DNA of 64,000 bases from Ambrosia x helenae (GCA_030844895.1 CM061223.1:29874561-29938560), one strand, 5' to 3'; counted from the stretch's first letter, positions 1 through 11,213 are shown. The notes: generated by a model from the sequence alone, not told the origin. Program-made: numbers and translations.

Positions 1-231
1 AGAGATCCTTGGTTCATAAGTAATGTCTTGCCTCTTAAATCACCAACGCGTTTTGGGGCTTAATGTTAGTGGATGAGAGGAGAACTCCACAGTTAAGCGT
101 GCTCAGGTGGGAGAAATTTCAGGATGGGTGACCTCCTGGGAAGTCTCCACTTGGGCAACCAAAAACAAATCCGTGAGCTCTGGATGGGCAAAGCGGACAA
201 TATTGGTGATGAGAGGGGCGGGGTGTTACAC
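1..231 (+). mobile_element. Cassandra-type TRIM LTR, 3' part, with 5S rRNA-like core
   Basis: Terminal part of an LTR of the Cassandra class (non-autonomous terminal-repeat retrotransposon in miniature). The defining trait of that class is a 5S rRNA-like segment inside the LTR, and one is present at about 71-150. Downstream come GTGAGCTCTGGATGGGC, GCGGACAATAT and a G-rich stretch closing in GTGTTACA at 231, which fits the conserved 3' portion of Cassandra LTRs. The left part lies outside the window. No tRNA-Met PBS follows 231, so this looks like a 3' LTR or solo LTR. It may be nested in the leader of the minus-strand Ty3 element that follows. Confidence 0.7.
71..150 (+). repeat. 5S rRNA-like segment with Pol III internal-promoter motifs
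   Basis: GAACTCCACAGTTAAGCGTG (82-101) and GGATGGGTGACCTCCTGGGA (122-141) match the 3' two-thirds of plant 5S rRNA. They cover its box A, intermediate element and box C. The first third of 5S and a canonical 3' end are absent, so this is the LTR-embedded 5S derivative, not a functional 5S gene. Insertions and substitutions are visible, for example GAGAAATTTC in place of the usual GAGAGTAGTACT. Confidence 0.75.
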
Positions 232-1024
232 CATCTCTTATCCTTCCTCTTTTGCGATGTCAGTGTTATATGGTTCTCATCACGTACAATCTCCTTCTCT
301 AGTCCTATGTGAACCGGTTTAGTGGTAAGCTGTACCACTCGTTCCTCCAATCGTGGCTATCAGCCATTAGTAGGTTTCATCCTCCCTTGTGATGTTGCAT
401 TACATCGCAGGCTTTACGTAACTCCCCAAGAGTGTGTGTAACAAGTCCCGATCTAATGTGTTCCCATGAATCTACCATATGCTCATGAGAAACAAGGATT
501 TGCAGTCATGCGTTCGCCCGCTCGCACTAGGCGTAAGGTACTAAGGTAAGAAATAAGTTCTATATGCGTAATCAGTCCCGTCTGTGTTACGAATGGGAGT
601 AAGAAGGATCAAGTAACAAGGAACAGAAACTAATTGTCTCCTTGCTAAGTGACAAAAGATAAGTCTCAGCATTCGAATTCCTTCATAGTTGATTTAATGG
701 TACCACGTCATGCGCATCGTGCAGCTTCCTGTGTACGTGCGCCATAACGCTCGCAAGGCTCCCTCCCTTGTACTATTGTTGTCTCCTCGTCCATGAGGTT
801 AGTTAGGATATTACTCCCAGTAATGCGCCACCTGGTGTAACCCTAGGTTCCCACCATTGACGTGTTAAGAATTACGTCTAGAACTAGGAGATAACATATC
901 TCCCGAAATCATATGTTGTAGATATATGTAGCTAATAGCTAGTTGTGCACTTAAGTTGTGAGTGTACTTATGCTATAATGATTATAGACTAGACTCAACA
1001 TGCAGTCCTAGTTCACTATAACCA
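232..1024 (-). mobile_element. Probable 5' leader of a minus-strand Ty3/gypsy element
   Basis: No coding sequence is visible on either strand. The stretch lies immediately inside the PBS at 1025-1040 and is read leftwards, so it corresponds to the untranslated leader of the element whose 5' LTR is 1043-3760. The Cassandra LTR end at 231 makes the true extent of the leader uncertain. The gag-pol region, if it exists, is off the left edge. Confidence 0.5.
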
Positions 1025-1040
1025 ATGGCTCTGATACCAA
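1025..1040 (-). other. Primer-binding site (initiator tRNA-Met)
   Basis: On the minus strand the bases just after the LTR end (GTGTGACA) read GATTGGTATCAGAGCCA. They contain TGGTATCAGAGC, complementary to the 3' end of plant initiator tRNA-Met. This marks 1043-3760 as a 5' LTR transcribed leftwards. Confidence 0.9.
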
Positions 1041-1042
1041 TC

Positions 1043-3760
1043 TGTCACACCCTCAAATTTCCACTGCGGGGTTTATACCGCGAGGCGCGTGACATACCAG
1101 GATCCCATAGCCATAAGTCACAGGAACGAACTCTAAATGCCCAAACCATTTAGTTCGTTTTCAAAAACCAAGTTTAGTTAAGCTGCGGAAGCGTAAACCA
1201 AATTTAAAACCTTTTAAAACTTGCGCAAAACAACGCACCCAAATTAAAACCATACGAAAGCATAATATATAATTTATGTGTATGCCCGAGAGCCCAGATG
1301 CAGTGAAGTGTACAGTGCTTTCTAATCCTGGCACCGGAAGCTAACTACCTGCAAAAGCATGTAAATCGTGGGTCAACAAACAATGTTGGTGAGTTCACTG
1401 AGTAAAGTAGGTGAGTAAGTAAAAGCGTAGGTTTCCCAAACCATGTAACCAAATGAAAACGTCGGTCTCCCAGACCACATAACAGTACGTAAGAACGTCG
1501 GCCTCCATGGCCACGAGTAAATAGCTAATTCATATGCCAGGGGTAGCTAGCCCACTCATGATAACTAAAACCGGCGAATACCGAACTACTAATGAACAAG
1601 TTCCCATAACCGGGAGAAAAGTGCCTTGCGTCATTGCCCATCAACAATGACTATGTTTGAAGCTAATAGTTCACATCCGTGCTCCCAGCACGATGTGAGG
1701 TTTGTTAGACCTAATAGCGCTATCAACTAATTAACCCGCTTGCCCAACCGGCAATTGATTCGGTATTTTGAAGGACTTAAAAGATGTGTTTGGTTTAGTT
1801 CATCAAGGACATATATATGAATTAGTAAAAGTAGATTTACCTCGTAAATCATGCACCCCAAACCCGGGATGTGTAAAAGTAGTCCCAACCCGGACTAGAA
1901 ACGTTACGTAAGTTGTCTCAACCCGAGACGCATGCTTTTGAGAAAAGAGTAGTGAAACTCACCTTATCGCGTAAGCAAAGAATCCGAACAGCAAGTATTA
2001 TATGCTACCGACACCCTAATAACAGTGTCACTACGTGAGTATAGGCGTAACATCATTACACCATATAACTCGTTTGTCCAAGGCGTTTTAATATTCAAAA
2101 GTGTGTATGCGACTCCTAGTGATTCTACATGCAATAGTAAACCCTACGGACTCGTTGGTGAATGAGTTGGTTATAATTAGTTTCTACAGCCCGTATGTGT
2201 CATAAACATGTGTACTTCCGTTATATGTCAATTTTAGATCACCTAAGACCTCAAGTAATCACATAAGCACATAATACACAATCTGTGTTTTCAGGACAGA
2301 TTGTGCGCCATCAAAACGAATTTATTTAAAATAGTAAACCAGTGAGTTATCCTCCCAAATTTTTACTGAATTTCCTTTGGAATTCACTTGGCAATACCTA
2401 TTTTTGTTTTGTCTTAATTCCAAACACAAAAATTATAAAAATTCGTACAACACAGCAGTGTTCAGAAAATTTCCTCAACAGGTCAGTTTAGTAGGAAAAT
2501 TCTTAAAAATTGTGTATTCATCCAAACGAGATGAATCCACTTGGAAAAGCTCTATTTTTCCAGTATTGACCTACTGTAAAAATTTCATAACCTAACTCCT
2601 TGTAAATCTCAAGTTATGACCATTTAAAGTTAGCCCAGTTTACAAATCCGAAAATCTGATATGACCCCTAATCAATTAAAATTCCAAAAACGACTCAAAC
2701 GATGTCCAAATTCGATGGTTTTGCCCATTATGAAAAGCTAAGACCTTGTACGTTACAATCATGCAAAGAATCGATCAAACCAATTATTTTCAAGCCACGA
2801 AACAGACCCTACAATTCGACATTCAGAATCTGTCCAGATTCTGATCGTGCAATATTATCAATCATATCAAACCCTAGTTGCATATTATCAATCAATAACA
2901 CCTAATAATCATCATACAACTTTCCTAATACCTATTCCCATCAGATCCTATTATCAAACATGTCAAGATCAAAGCTTTTAGGATCAAAACACCAATAACT
3001 TGCGCAACAAGCATCCTATGATGTTACTACGCGTTTATTAATAGGTTTAATCCGTTTAATCTTCAAAAAGACTCATGCTTTAATGTTTTATAAACTCATT
3101 CAGACCTGGACAAACTTATTATATGATTTTTATTAATGAAAACACAAGATAGAAGCATAAGAAATCGTAAGATATACCCTTAGCTCTCTCAATCGATCAA
3201 TCGCGCGCCTTGGAGCCTCCCAATTGATGATCTTGAGCCTTAGCAGAGGTTGTTTGAGTGAAATATTCGTGTGGGGCAGTAAGGGGGCGATTAGGGTTGA
3301 GTATGGGGGTTGCATGGGAGTTTAGGATGCTTAAATATAAGTTTGAGGCGGTTAAGACCTGTCAGGTCACTTCGAGCGGCCGCTCGGTGCCTGTGAGCGG
3401 CCGCTCACAGGTCCGGGTGGCGCGCTCTTGCTTCGTTTCGTCTCCCGACGCGTTATCCTTTGACGTTTTCGCTATTTCGGACCGTAACAAGTGTAACCCC
3501 ATGCATTAAGACCCTAATCAACCTCATGCTCCACTTTTAATGATTTCTATTAACGTGTTCGGTTTAGGTTCACATAATCACGTATGGTTTTCACATAAGT
3601 TTATTTTTCACCAACGTCCGAGGTTCACTAATCATGCAATCACACATTGACTCACAACCATGCACGTATGTCTTATCTAACTAACCCTAGTTAAGTATAA
3701 TGCAAGGAAATGTAACTAGAGTTTAGTTAAAGTGAGAACCTGAATTTTCGGGGTATCACA
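1043..3760 (-). mobile_element. Ty3/gypsy 5' LTR (LTR A)
   Basis: On the minus strand the LTR starts TGTGATACCCC at 3760 and ends GGGTGTGACA at 1043 (2718 bp), followed by a PBS. It is closely related along its length to LTR D (40466-43241), for example in the shared GAGCGGCCGCTC palindromes and the same cytosine-rich sequence downstream of TATA. It shares the U5 terminus (GTGGAAATTTGAGGGTG) with LTRs B and C. An LTR of this size with a Met PBS fits plant Tekay/Del-type chromoviruses; no pol sequence is in view to confirm this. Short open frames at 2377-2595, 2702-2905 and 3258-3509 are incidental. Confidence 0.85.
3331..3411 (-). promoter_or_regulatory. LTR A promoter: TATA box with upstream perfect palindromes
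   Basis: On the minus strand a TATA-like box (TTATATTTAAG, about 3331-3341) is preceded by two perfect palindromes, one of 14 bp at 3373-3386 and one of 22 bp at 3390-3411. Both are centred on GAGCGGCCGCTC. Roughly 31 bp separate TATA from the nearer palindrome, a spacing also seen in LTR D. Confidence 0.6.
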
Positions 3761-3773
3761 GCCGGGTGTCACA
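3761..3773 (-). mobile_element. 13-bp LTR terminus remnant beside LTR A
   Basis: On the minus strand 3773-3761 reads TGTGACACCCGGC, identical to the first 13 bases of LTRs B and C. It abuts the true start of LTR A. This could be the start of an earlier B/C-type LTR into which LTR A inserted. The outer edge at 3773 interrupts a helicase reading frame. Confidence 0.5.
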
Positions 3774-3961
3774 GGAATTGTCTTCTGTTAAATCTGAAAG
3801 GAATATTCTTATCAGATGGGTACAGCCTAATTCTTTGGATAAAAGTTCGCATTCCAATGTTACTCCCTGAAATTATTTTAGCTTCTATAACACGGTTTGA
3901 TATGGCAAGACGATTTGGAACATGTGGCTTTGAAAAGAATTTACGTCCACTTATAGGATCC
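3774..3961 (-). pseudogene. Helitron Pif1-like helicase fragment, cut by LTR insertion
   Basis: The minus strand encodes an open segment containing NRVIEAKIISGSNIGMRTFI and IRLYPSDKNIPFRFNRRQF. This matches the part of plant Helitron Rep/helicases just upstream of the FAMTINKSQGQS motif. An AG acceptor (minus-strand GGTTCAG) precedes the exon at 3961. The frame stops dead at RRQF where the LTR begins (3773), so the conserved helicase motif that should follow was separated by retrotransposon insertion. The C-terminal remainder would be off the left edge. Confidence 0.7.
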
Positions 3962-6485
3962 CTGAACCATTAGAATAACAAAACAGTAAAATTTGTCAAA
4001 AAAAAAAAACTCTGGTGAGGAAAAGAAAGGCATTTGCTATTGTTACTGTATTATCATCAGGAATTTAACGCAAATATATCCAGAAGACCCTAAACTGTTT
4101 TGATGGTTTGACTCATAACCAATGAACTAAAAATCAAGCTAAAACCATAGTGAAAAATCAATACTAAACCCACATGAGAAACTCGTTAGGAGTAAAGATA
4201 GCAACGTGGATGGGTTGAATAATATGTCAAAGTAGAAGGTTTTTTATAGGGCAACCTTTTATCCATTTGACCTGTTTCAATGCTTCCACAATCGGAATAT
4301 TGTGTCTTGAATAATTCTAATCGAATAAGTTGGACCTATTTATATAATTGAATTATAAAAATGGAAGGATTGGTAATTTACGTGAGTTGGTCAACGACGC
4401 TTAAAATTAGCACAATTATTACAATCATGATGATGGTTAGCGTTTCATGACAATTTATTAAAGGACAATTCTTTGTAAACATAATATGATAACGTTAATC
4501 TGTCAAAGATATTTAAATTAAAGGCGTAATATTCTTATTCTTAGTATCACTGAAACGATATTTAGTTAATGTAGTCAATGATGGAGGATTTCATGACAAA
4601 TGAGGTTTTTTTAATGTTATGAATCGCCTTTAGTTAATGTTGTTACTGATAACGTAAAATGATATTTCATTATTAATTTCGTTACTAATTACTAATAAAA
4701 GTATTGTAAGACATGAAAAATAAATAAAGTCAAAGAATTGACCTCCATCAAAATAACAAAAACGTAAAAAGTTTTTACGTTTATTGGTCAACAATATTAA
4801 AATGAAAGTCATTATATTAGTAATATCATTGAAAATTATTTTGAATAAATTATAAATTTTAGGAAATTGTTAAATAGATTTAAATTATTATTATTAAAAG
4901 AATAGATTTAAATTATATTTATTAGATACATTTTGTTTACCAAAATTATTACATGAATCTTTCTGTTATCATTAATTGAGTTTTTTTAATAATTTTTGAA
5001 ATAATTTGAATGTTATTAATGATCAAGGGTTCAATGACAAATGATGATTTTTTATATTGATATTACATTTATTCTTTATGTTAATAATTGTAATAATTAT
5101 TACTATTAATAGTAATAAATGGATGACAAAAGTTAACTTAACAATTTAAATTATTTACTAATTTATTAAGTTAATTGAAAATTATTTTGAGTATACTATA
5201 TATTTTAGTAAACTGTTAATTATGGAAAAAATTTATTTTATTAATATACAATTGAATGATTGATTTATTTTATTAATAGTAATAAAAACGTAATTTAAAT
5301 CTAATTAACAGTAATAAAGGCGTAATTTATTACTATTAATAAAGACGTAATATTATTAATATGGTTAAAATTTTTTTATTAATATACAATTGAATGATTG
5401 ATTTATTTTATTAATAGTAATAAAGACGTTATTTAAATCTATTTAACAGTAAAAAAGACATAATTTAAATATAATTAATAGTAATAAAGACGTAATTTAT
5501 TAATAGTAATAAAGACGTAATATTATTAATATGATTGAAATTTATTTTATTAATATACGAATCAATGATTGATTTATTTTATTAATAGTAATAAAAACGT
5601 AATTTAAATATAATTAACAATAATAAAGACGCAATTTATTTTTTTCGTTAGTGACAAAATTTATTTTATTAATATACAATTGAATGGTTGATTGAATTTA
5701 TTAATAGTAGTAAAGACGTATTCTAAATCTATTTAATAGTGACATATATTAATAATAGTAATAAAGACGTAATATTATTAATATGATTGAAAATTATTTT
5801 GAACATAGTATATATTTTAGGAAACTGTTAATTACTGACAAAATTTATTTTATTAATATACAGTTGAATGATTGAGAAATTTATCATTTATTTACAAATG
5901 AATTTCAAGTAAATGCTAATTAATAAATTATAATTTTCGTAATAATTATATGATATATATTCATCTCTGCCAATAAAGTCCAATAAGAATTTAAAAATTT
6001 TTATTAACGTCAATAAATAACATTAAAACTCTTAATAAATAACTTTAAAACTGCTACAATCTCAATAAAACTTATTAATTGCAACAAAGTCCAATCATAA
6101 TTTAAAAATTCTTATTAATGTCAACAAATAACATTAAAACTCTTAATAAATAATATTAAAACTGCTACAATCTCAATAATGAATCATTCAAATCAACATC
6201 TTTAGTAATAATTATTAATTGTGATTGAAGTAATATAATTCTTTAACAAAAAGTAATATTTTTAAAATTTATATAATCATCTAATTTTGTTGTTAAAATA
6301 GGTTCAAAATTGTCGTTTCATTAAGTATCAATTGTCGTTTCATGACAATTGATTAAAGGAAAGTCGTAATAACAAAATTAAAGCCGGTCAACAATATTAA
6401 AACTAAATTCGAAATATTAGTAATATCAATAAATAAGATTAAAAGTCTTAATAAATAACATCAAAATCATAATCAATCATTAAAA
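3962..6485. repeat. AT-rich repetitive DNA, no gene
   Basis: No convincing coding sequence. About 4000-4600 is unique AT-rich sequence, perhaps the upstream part of the decayed Helitron carrying the helicase exon. From about 5230 to 5880 a degenerate motif, AGTAATAAAGACGTAAT, recurs with AATATACAATTGAATGATTG. Around 5960-6180 a roughly 120 bp unit (TCCAATAAGAATTTAAAAAT ... CTGCTACAATCTC) is repeated twice. The 3' end (6400-6485) matches repeats at 11690-12090, which shows the Helitron 6486-11505 inserted in this repeat. Confidence 0.6.
5230..5880. repeat. Degenerate interspersed array of AGTAATAAAGACGTAAT
   Basis: More than eight variants of (A)GTAATAAA(G/A)ACGTAAT occur here, alternating with TTTATTTTATTAATATACAA blocks. 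Spacing is irregular, so this is a decayed local duplication cluster, not a clean tandem array. Confidence 0.6.
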
Positions 6486-6515
6486 TCTATACATCTAATA
6501 AACTAAAGTCCATGA

Positions 6516-6578
6516 GGACACTTGGCACTCCCACATTCATCCTCAATTGTGTAGCCTATCATATTGTGCCAAGTGTCC
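6516..6578. repeat. Inverted repeat near Helitron 5' end
   Basis: GGACACTTGGCAC (6516-6528) and GTGCCAAGTGTCC (6566-6578) are perfect 13 bp inverted arms around a 37 bp loop, 30 bp inside the Helitron start. It contains no gene and could fold as a hairpin in single-stranded DNA. Confidence 0.7.
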
Positions 6579-7020
6579 CCATTGTGAGAATTTATAAAAT
6601 TTTTCTTTTTTCTAAAAATCAAAAATCATTAATTATATTAAATTAGGTAATTATATTAAATTAGGTAATTCATTATGATTTGGTCAAAGCTTCTCATTCA
6701 CACCTAAATCACAATTTCATTTGTAACCTTCTTTAACCCAAGAATCTTCTTCATTCGTAAACCCCCTTTTATCACATAACCCTAATCATCATCGATCTGC
6801 TCGAATCAAACCATCCAAAACCGTGTTCTTCATCTCCTCTCCGAGGTGTTTTCTCTTCCATTCTTATGCCAAGTCAATCGTTCTTCATCTCTCTCTTTTT
6901 CTCTGTTTTATTTCATGTTTTTTGATGATTGCAACTTTCATTAAATATGGAAAGGTATGTTTAGGTTTATTTTCGATTTCTTGAATTAGGGTTTCAAAGT
7001 CAGATTAGTGTTTCTCTGTT

Positions 7021-7125
7021 GTGAAGAAGACTGCTCTTGCAAGGCTGAGTGCTGTGAACGAGAGCCTTAAGGTTTCAAAGTCAGCTATGAAGAAGAATAG
7101 ACAGGCTTCGAAGATCCGATTCTGA
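7021..7125 (+). pseudogene. Captured fragment: C-terminal exon of 60S ribosomal protein L28
   Basis: The plus strand has an open frame from 7021 to the stop TGA at 7123-7125. It encodes KKTALARLSAVNESLKVSKS followed by AMKKNRQAS, resembling the conserved C-terminus of plant eL28 (alanine-rich helix, then a basic RNRQA-type tail). The first ~100 residues expected of eL28 are missing and the tail has extra residues before the stop. It sits in the Helitron, so it is a transduplicated exon, not a gene. Confidence 0.6.
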
Positions 7126-7894
7126 TCTTTTCAAACCATTTGTTTTGTTTATCCTTTCAGTATTTAAGAACTTATTTAATTTCCCAACATTCTTTCTATT
7201 TCAGGACTTCAAAAAAACACTGGATACACAGTCATAGGCATTTTATAATTTATTTAGACAAGCTGACAGGGTTTAGAAACTTGCTGGAATTATCGAGGGC
7301 TTGGTAAATATCTTTCTCTACATTTAGACCAGCTATCATGGTTTAGAAACTTTTAAATTTTCTTCATTATTGTTGCTTAACTGATTTCAGGAACAAGGTG
7401 ATTTGAAGTTACTGTTTGTTGATGGTGGTTTTTGTGTTGTTTACTAATCTAAACCAAGACATCATCTTTGCCAAGGTAGTTAATTATTTAATGTTCGTAT
7501 GGCTGGTATTTTAAATTGATATCTATAATCTGTGTGATTTAATGTAACGCTTTTTGTATTTGTTAAATGTACTCAGGTAACCTCATCGCCCCCATTTTCC
7601 GGTGCAATACTGAGTGGCGTTTACTCATGCTCCTCAAACGTAAGTTCTTCTTAATATTCCTCACTTGATTATGTTGATTTTTGTTACAATATGGTAGCTT
7701 TTGAGCGTTTTGACCCTATATGTGTGTGTGTTTTTTGACCCTGTTTTCATTTTCTCTGTTAGTTTTTTTACAGCATCAAAAGTAGAAAAAATGAAAAGGA
7801 AAAGAGGTTAAATCTAAAATTCATGAAGGTGTATAAATAGATTTTCGATATAAAGTCTAATTCAGGAAAATGACACAGTTTAATAATGGGTCAA

Positions 7895-8135
7895 AATATG
7901 TAATTCTTGACAACTGGGATTTATCATCTGTTGATCCTTGTAGTTGGAAGATGGTTACCTGCACCTCTGATGGATCTGTTTCTGCTCTGTGAGTTTCTAA
8001 ATTCACATAATATTTTTAATTGTCGCGCGTTCAATTTTTAATGTTGTTTTTTTCAATCCTCAGAGGGATGCCTAGTCAGAATATTTCAGGGACGTTATCG
8101 CCTGCTATTGGAAATCTTAGCAACTTGCAATCTAT
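7895..8135 (+). pseudogene. Captured fragment: NIK-type LRR receptor kinase, two exons plus intron
   Basis: Exon part 7895-7988 encodes LDNWDLSSVDPCSWKMVTC and TSDGSVSAL, the cap preceding the LRRs in NIK/SERK-like receptor kinases. A GTGAGT donor follows. Exon 8064-8135, after a CAG acceptor, encodes GMPSQNISGTLSPAIGNLSN then LQS, the first LRR, and ends at a GTAAG donor. Splicing restores the frame across the leucine codon. No signal peptide, transmembrane segment or kinase domain follows. Retention of the intron argues for DNA-level capture, as Helitrons do, not retroposition. Confidence 0.75.
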
Positions 8136-8239
8136 GTAAGCAACTTTATAATATTTACCGAACTTTTTGACTTTTTTTTCTTCTAATTGCAAGTGATATT
8201 TGTTTGCTTACGGTTGATCTTTTGATATATTCTTATTTT

Positions 8240-8885
8240 AACATCAATCACATTAAATGTTTTTTATTTTAAAAAAATTAAAAATCTGGATTATAGTGTT
8301 TAGAAAGTTATTAAACACTTTGACCGAAACATTAATGAATGATTTTCGATTTTAAAAAATAAAAATTTTTATAAAAACATTAATGACTCTTTTTTGAATT
8401 TTAAAAATAGAATAGTCATTAAATGTTTTTTATTTTAAAAAAAGTAAAAATTTGGATTATAGTGTTTAGGAAAGTTATTAAACACGTTGACCGAAACATT
8501 AATGAATGATTTTCGATTTTTAAAAAATAAATTCTTTTATAAAAACATGACTCTTTTTTGAATTGTAAAAATAGAGTCATGTTAAATGTTTTTTATTTAA
8601 AAAAAATTAAAAATCTGGATTATAGTGTTTAGGAAAGTTATTAAACACTTTGACCGAAACATTAATGAATAATTTTCGATTATTAAAAAATAAAAAATTT
8701 TATAAAAACATTAATGACTCTTTTTTGAATTTTAAAAATAGAATAGTCATTAAATGTTTTTTATTTTAAGAAAATTAAAAAGCTGGATTACAGTGTTTAG
8801 GAAAGTTTTTAAACACGTTGACCCAAACATTAATGAATGATTTCGATTTTTAAAAAATAATTTTTTTTATAAAAACATTAATGAG
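8240..8885. repeat. ~167-bp tandem repeat, block 1 (4 copies)
   Basis: Copies begin near 8246, 8415, 8576 and 8746, anchored on ATTAAATGTTTTTTATTTT. Each contains GGATTATAGTGTTTAG and TTGACC(G/C)AAACATTAATGA. Periods are 161-170 bp. Each junction carries an imperfect inverted repeat (AAAAACATTAATGACT versus AGTCATTAAATGTTTTT). Confidence 0.85.
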
Positions 8886-9325
8886 TCTGTTTGTTTTGTG
8901 TGTGTTCGTCGGCTCCGATCATTCATCTTCTTCGTGTCACTCATTCAAGGTAACCATTGTTTCAATTTTTTTAATACGATTCCTGTTATATATTGTTTGT
9001 TTGTTATAATGATTTTCATATTTAGGCGATTGTTTGTTTCTTATAATGATTTCCATATTTAATGATTTTCAGGGATAATCGATTGTTGATATTAACCTAT
9101 TTTTTTGTATTGTTGATTGCTTTTAAATAATTTTGCAGATTTGGGGGTTTAGGTTTCATGTTCTTTGTCTCTCTCCTTCAAGGTAACGATTGTTTCTTGC
9201 TTTTTCATACGATTCCTGTTATATATTGTTGTTTCGTTATAATTATTTTCAGATTTTTCCGATTGTTTATAAGATTTTTCTCTTTCATGATTTCATAATA
9301 ATCCGTTTAATACTGTGGATTTAAT

Positions 9326-9382
9326 GTTAACAAGGATTCACAAGCTGGTGAGGTGTTCAAAGGCATCCGTCTTGCATACGAG
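9326..9382 (+). pseudogene. Captured fragment: DnaJ (J-domain) exon end
   Basis: The plus strand encodes VNKDSQAGEVFKGIRLAYE and then meets a GTTAG donor at 9383. This matches the region of J-domains just after the HPD loop, usually followed by VLSD. Only this 19-codon piece is visible; HPD itself and the rest are absent. It lies between the two repeat blocks within the Helitron. Confidence 0.55.
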
Positions 9383-9404
9383 GTTAGATTTTTCTTTCTT
9401 CTTT

Positions 9405-10335
9405 TTTGAATTTTAAAAATAGAATAGTCATTAAATGTTTTTTATTTTAAAAAAAATTAAAAATCGGGATTACAATGTTAGGCAAGTTATTAAACACTTT
9501 GACCGAAACATTAATATATGATTTTCGATTTTTAAAAAATTATTTTTTTATAAAAACATTAATGACTATTTTTTGAATTTTAAAAATAGAATAGTCATTA
9601 AATGTTTTTTATTTTAAAAAAAATAAAAATCTGGATTATAGTGTTTAGGAAAGTTATTAAACACTTTGACCGAAACATTAATGAATGATTTTCGATTTTA
9701 AAAAATATTTATTTTTATAAAAACATTAATGACTCTTTTTTGACTTTTAAAAATAGAATAGTCATTAAATGTTTTTTATTTTAAAAAAAGTAAAAATTTG
9801 GATTATAGTGTTTAGGAAAGTTATTAAACACGTTGACCGAAACATTAATGAATGATTTTCGATTTTTAAAAAATAAATTCTTTTATAAAAACATGACTCT
9901 TTTTTGAATTTTAAAAATAGAATAGTCATTAAATGTTTTTTATTTTAAAAAAAAATTAAAAATCTGGATTATAGTGTTTAGAAAAGTTATTAAACACTTT
10001 GACCGAAACATTAATGAATAATTTTCGATTATTAAAAAATAAAAAATTTTATAAAAACTTTAATGACTCTTTTTTGAATTTAAAAAATAGAATAGTCATT
10101 AAATGTTTTTTATTTTAAGAAAATTAAAAATATGGATTACAGTGTTTAGGAAAGTTATTAAACACGTTGACCCAAACATTAATGAATGATTTCGATTTTT
10201 AAAAAATAAAAAACATTTATAAAAACATTAGTGACTTTTTTTTGAATTTTAAAAATAGAATAGTTATTAAATGTTTTTATTTTAAAAAAATTAAAAATTA
10301 TGGATTATAGTGTTTAGGAAAGTTATTAAACACCC
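9405..10335. repeat. ~167-bp tandem repeat, block 2 (6 copies)
   Basis: The same unit as block 1, with anchors near 9427, 9594, 9761, 9925, 10095 and 10263 (periods 164-170 bp). Diagnostic variants occur in the same order as in block 1: a shortened AAAAACATGACTC copy, then a CGATTATTAAAAAATAAAAA copy, then a TGACCCAAACATT copy. This indicates a block-level duplication of several units. Confidence 0.85.
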
Positions 10336-11213
10336 GGCTGTGGAGTAGTCCGGGAAGCAAAATGTGGAAGAAGATTTACACAATGTGGGGTTAGCAACGA
10401 TTTCGCAAATATGGAGCGTATAATTAGCATTTTTCGTGAGTTACACAATATTGGAAACATCTAATGTTAATAATTATGATTACCATTTAATTAATAACCT
10501 TTAAACATAAAATTATTAATCATATGTAAATACATTTATAAATTTATTTTTAAACATTCAAAATCAAAATTTAAAAAAAAAATCCAGTTTTTAAAATTAA
10601 TGACATTTAAACACAAAATAAATGCTGAATTATTTGATTTGTCACATTACTATTTTTAGCGTATAAATAGCATCTATAAGGTAATAGTCGGTTAAAATTA
10701 TTGAGTAATGCTCCTTTTACTTATACATGGGTCACTTTAGATAATGTTCCTTCCTATAAACGGGTCAAATAAGGTAATAGTCGGTTAAAATGTTGTTTTA
10801 GTGGTGTAGGTTCATGTTTGTTTACTTATAAATCGGTCGATTTGGGTAATGTTCAACTTTTCCAATGGGTCAAATAGGGTAAAAGTCGCCAACAGTGTGT
10901 TTATGGTGTTTTGATTAGATTAATGTTCCTTTTAGTTATACATAGGCCATAGGTGAATTGGGGCAATCTTCCCTTTTCTTAACGGGTCGATTTGAGTAAT
11001 GTTTGCCTTTTCAAATGTGTCAAATAGAATAAAATATGCTCGAAGCTTTTTTAGCGGGTCGATATGGGTAATGCTCATCTTCTCAGACGTGTCAAATTAA
11101 ATTGTGAAATTTAGGTGGTAGTTAGTTTCTTATTTTCATTTTTATTACTTTCTTATTGTTGAATATGCCATAAGTCTATTTTTAACACATACCATTTAAG
11201 TCGCCTTATTCAG
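10336..11213 (+). other. Non-coding Helitron interior
   Basis: No recognised gene. From about 10690 to 11100 a loose repeat of GGGTCAAATA(A/G)GGTAA and GGGTCGATTTGGGTAATG is seen, at roughly 60-75 bp spacing. A CAG acceptor at 11211-11213 introduces the helicase exon. Confidence 0.5.

Noticed and set aside
71..150. Functional 5S rRNA gene
   Set aside because: The first third of 5S and a proper terminator are missing, and the segment is part of a Cassandra-type LTR.
3373..3411. NotI-type sites (GCGGCCGC) as possible cloning-vector or adaptor contamination
   Set aside because: The same palindromes occur at the equivalent place in LTR D in the opposite orientation, within continuous LTR sequence.
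8240..10335. CRISPR-like regularly spaced repeat
   Set aside because: Units are contiguous ~167-bp tandem copies without unique spacers, in plant nuclear DNA.
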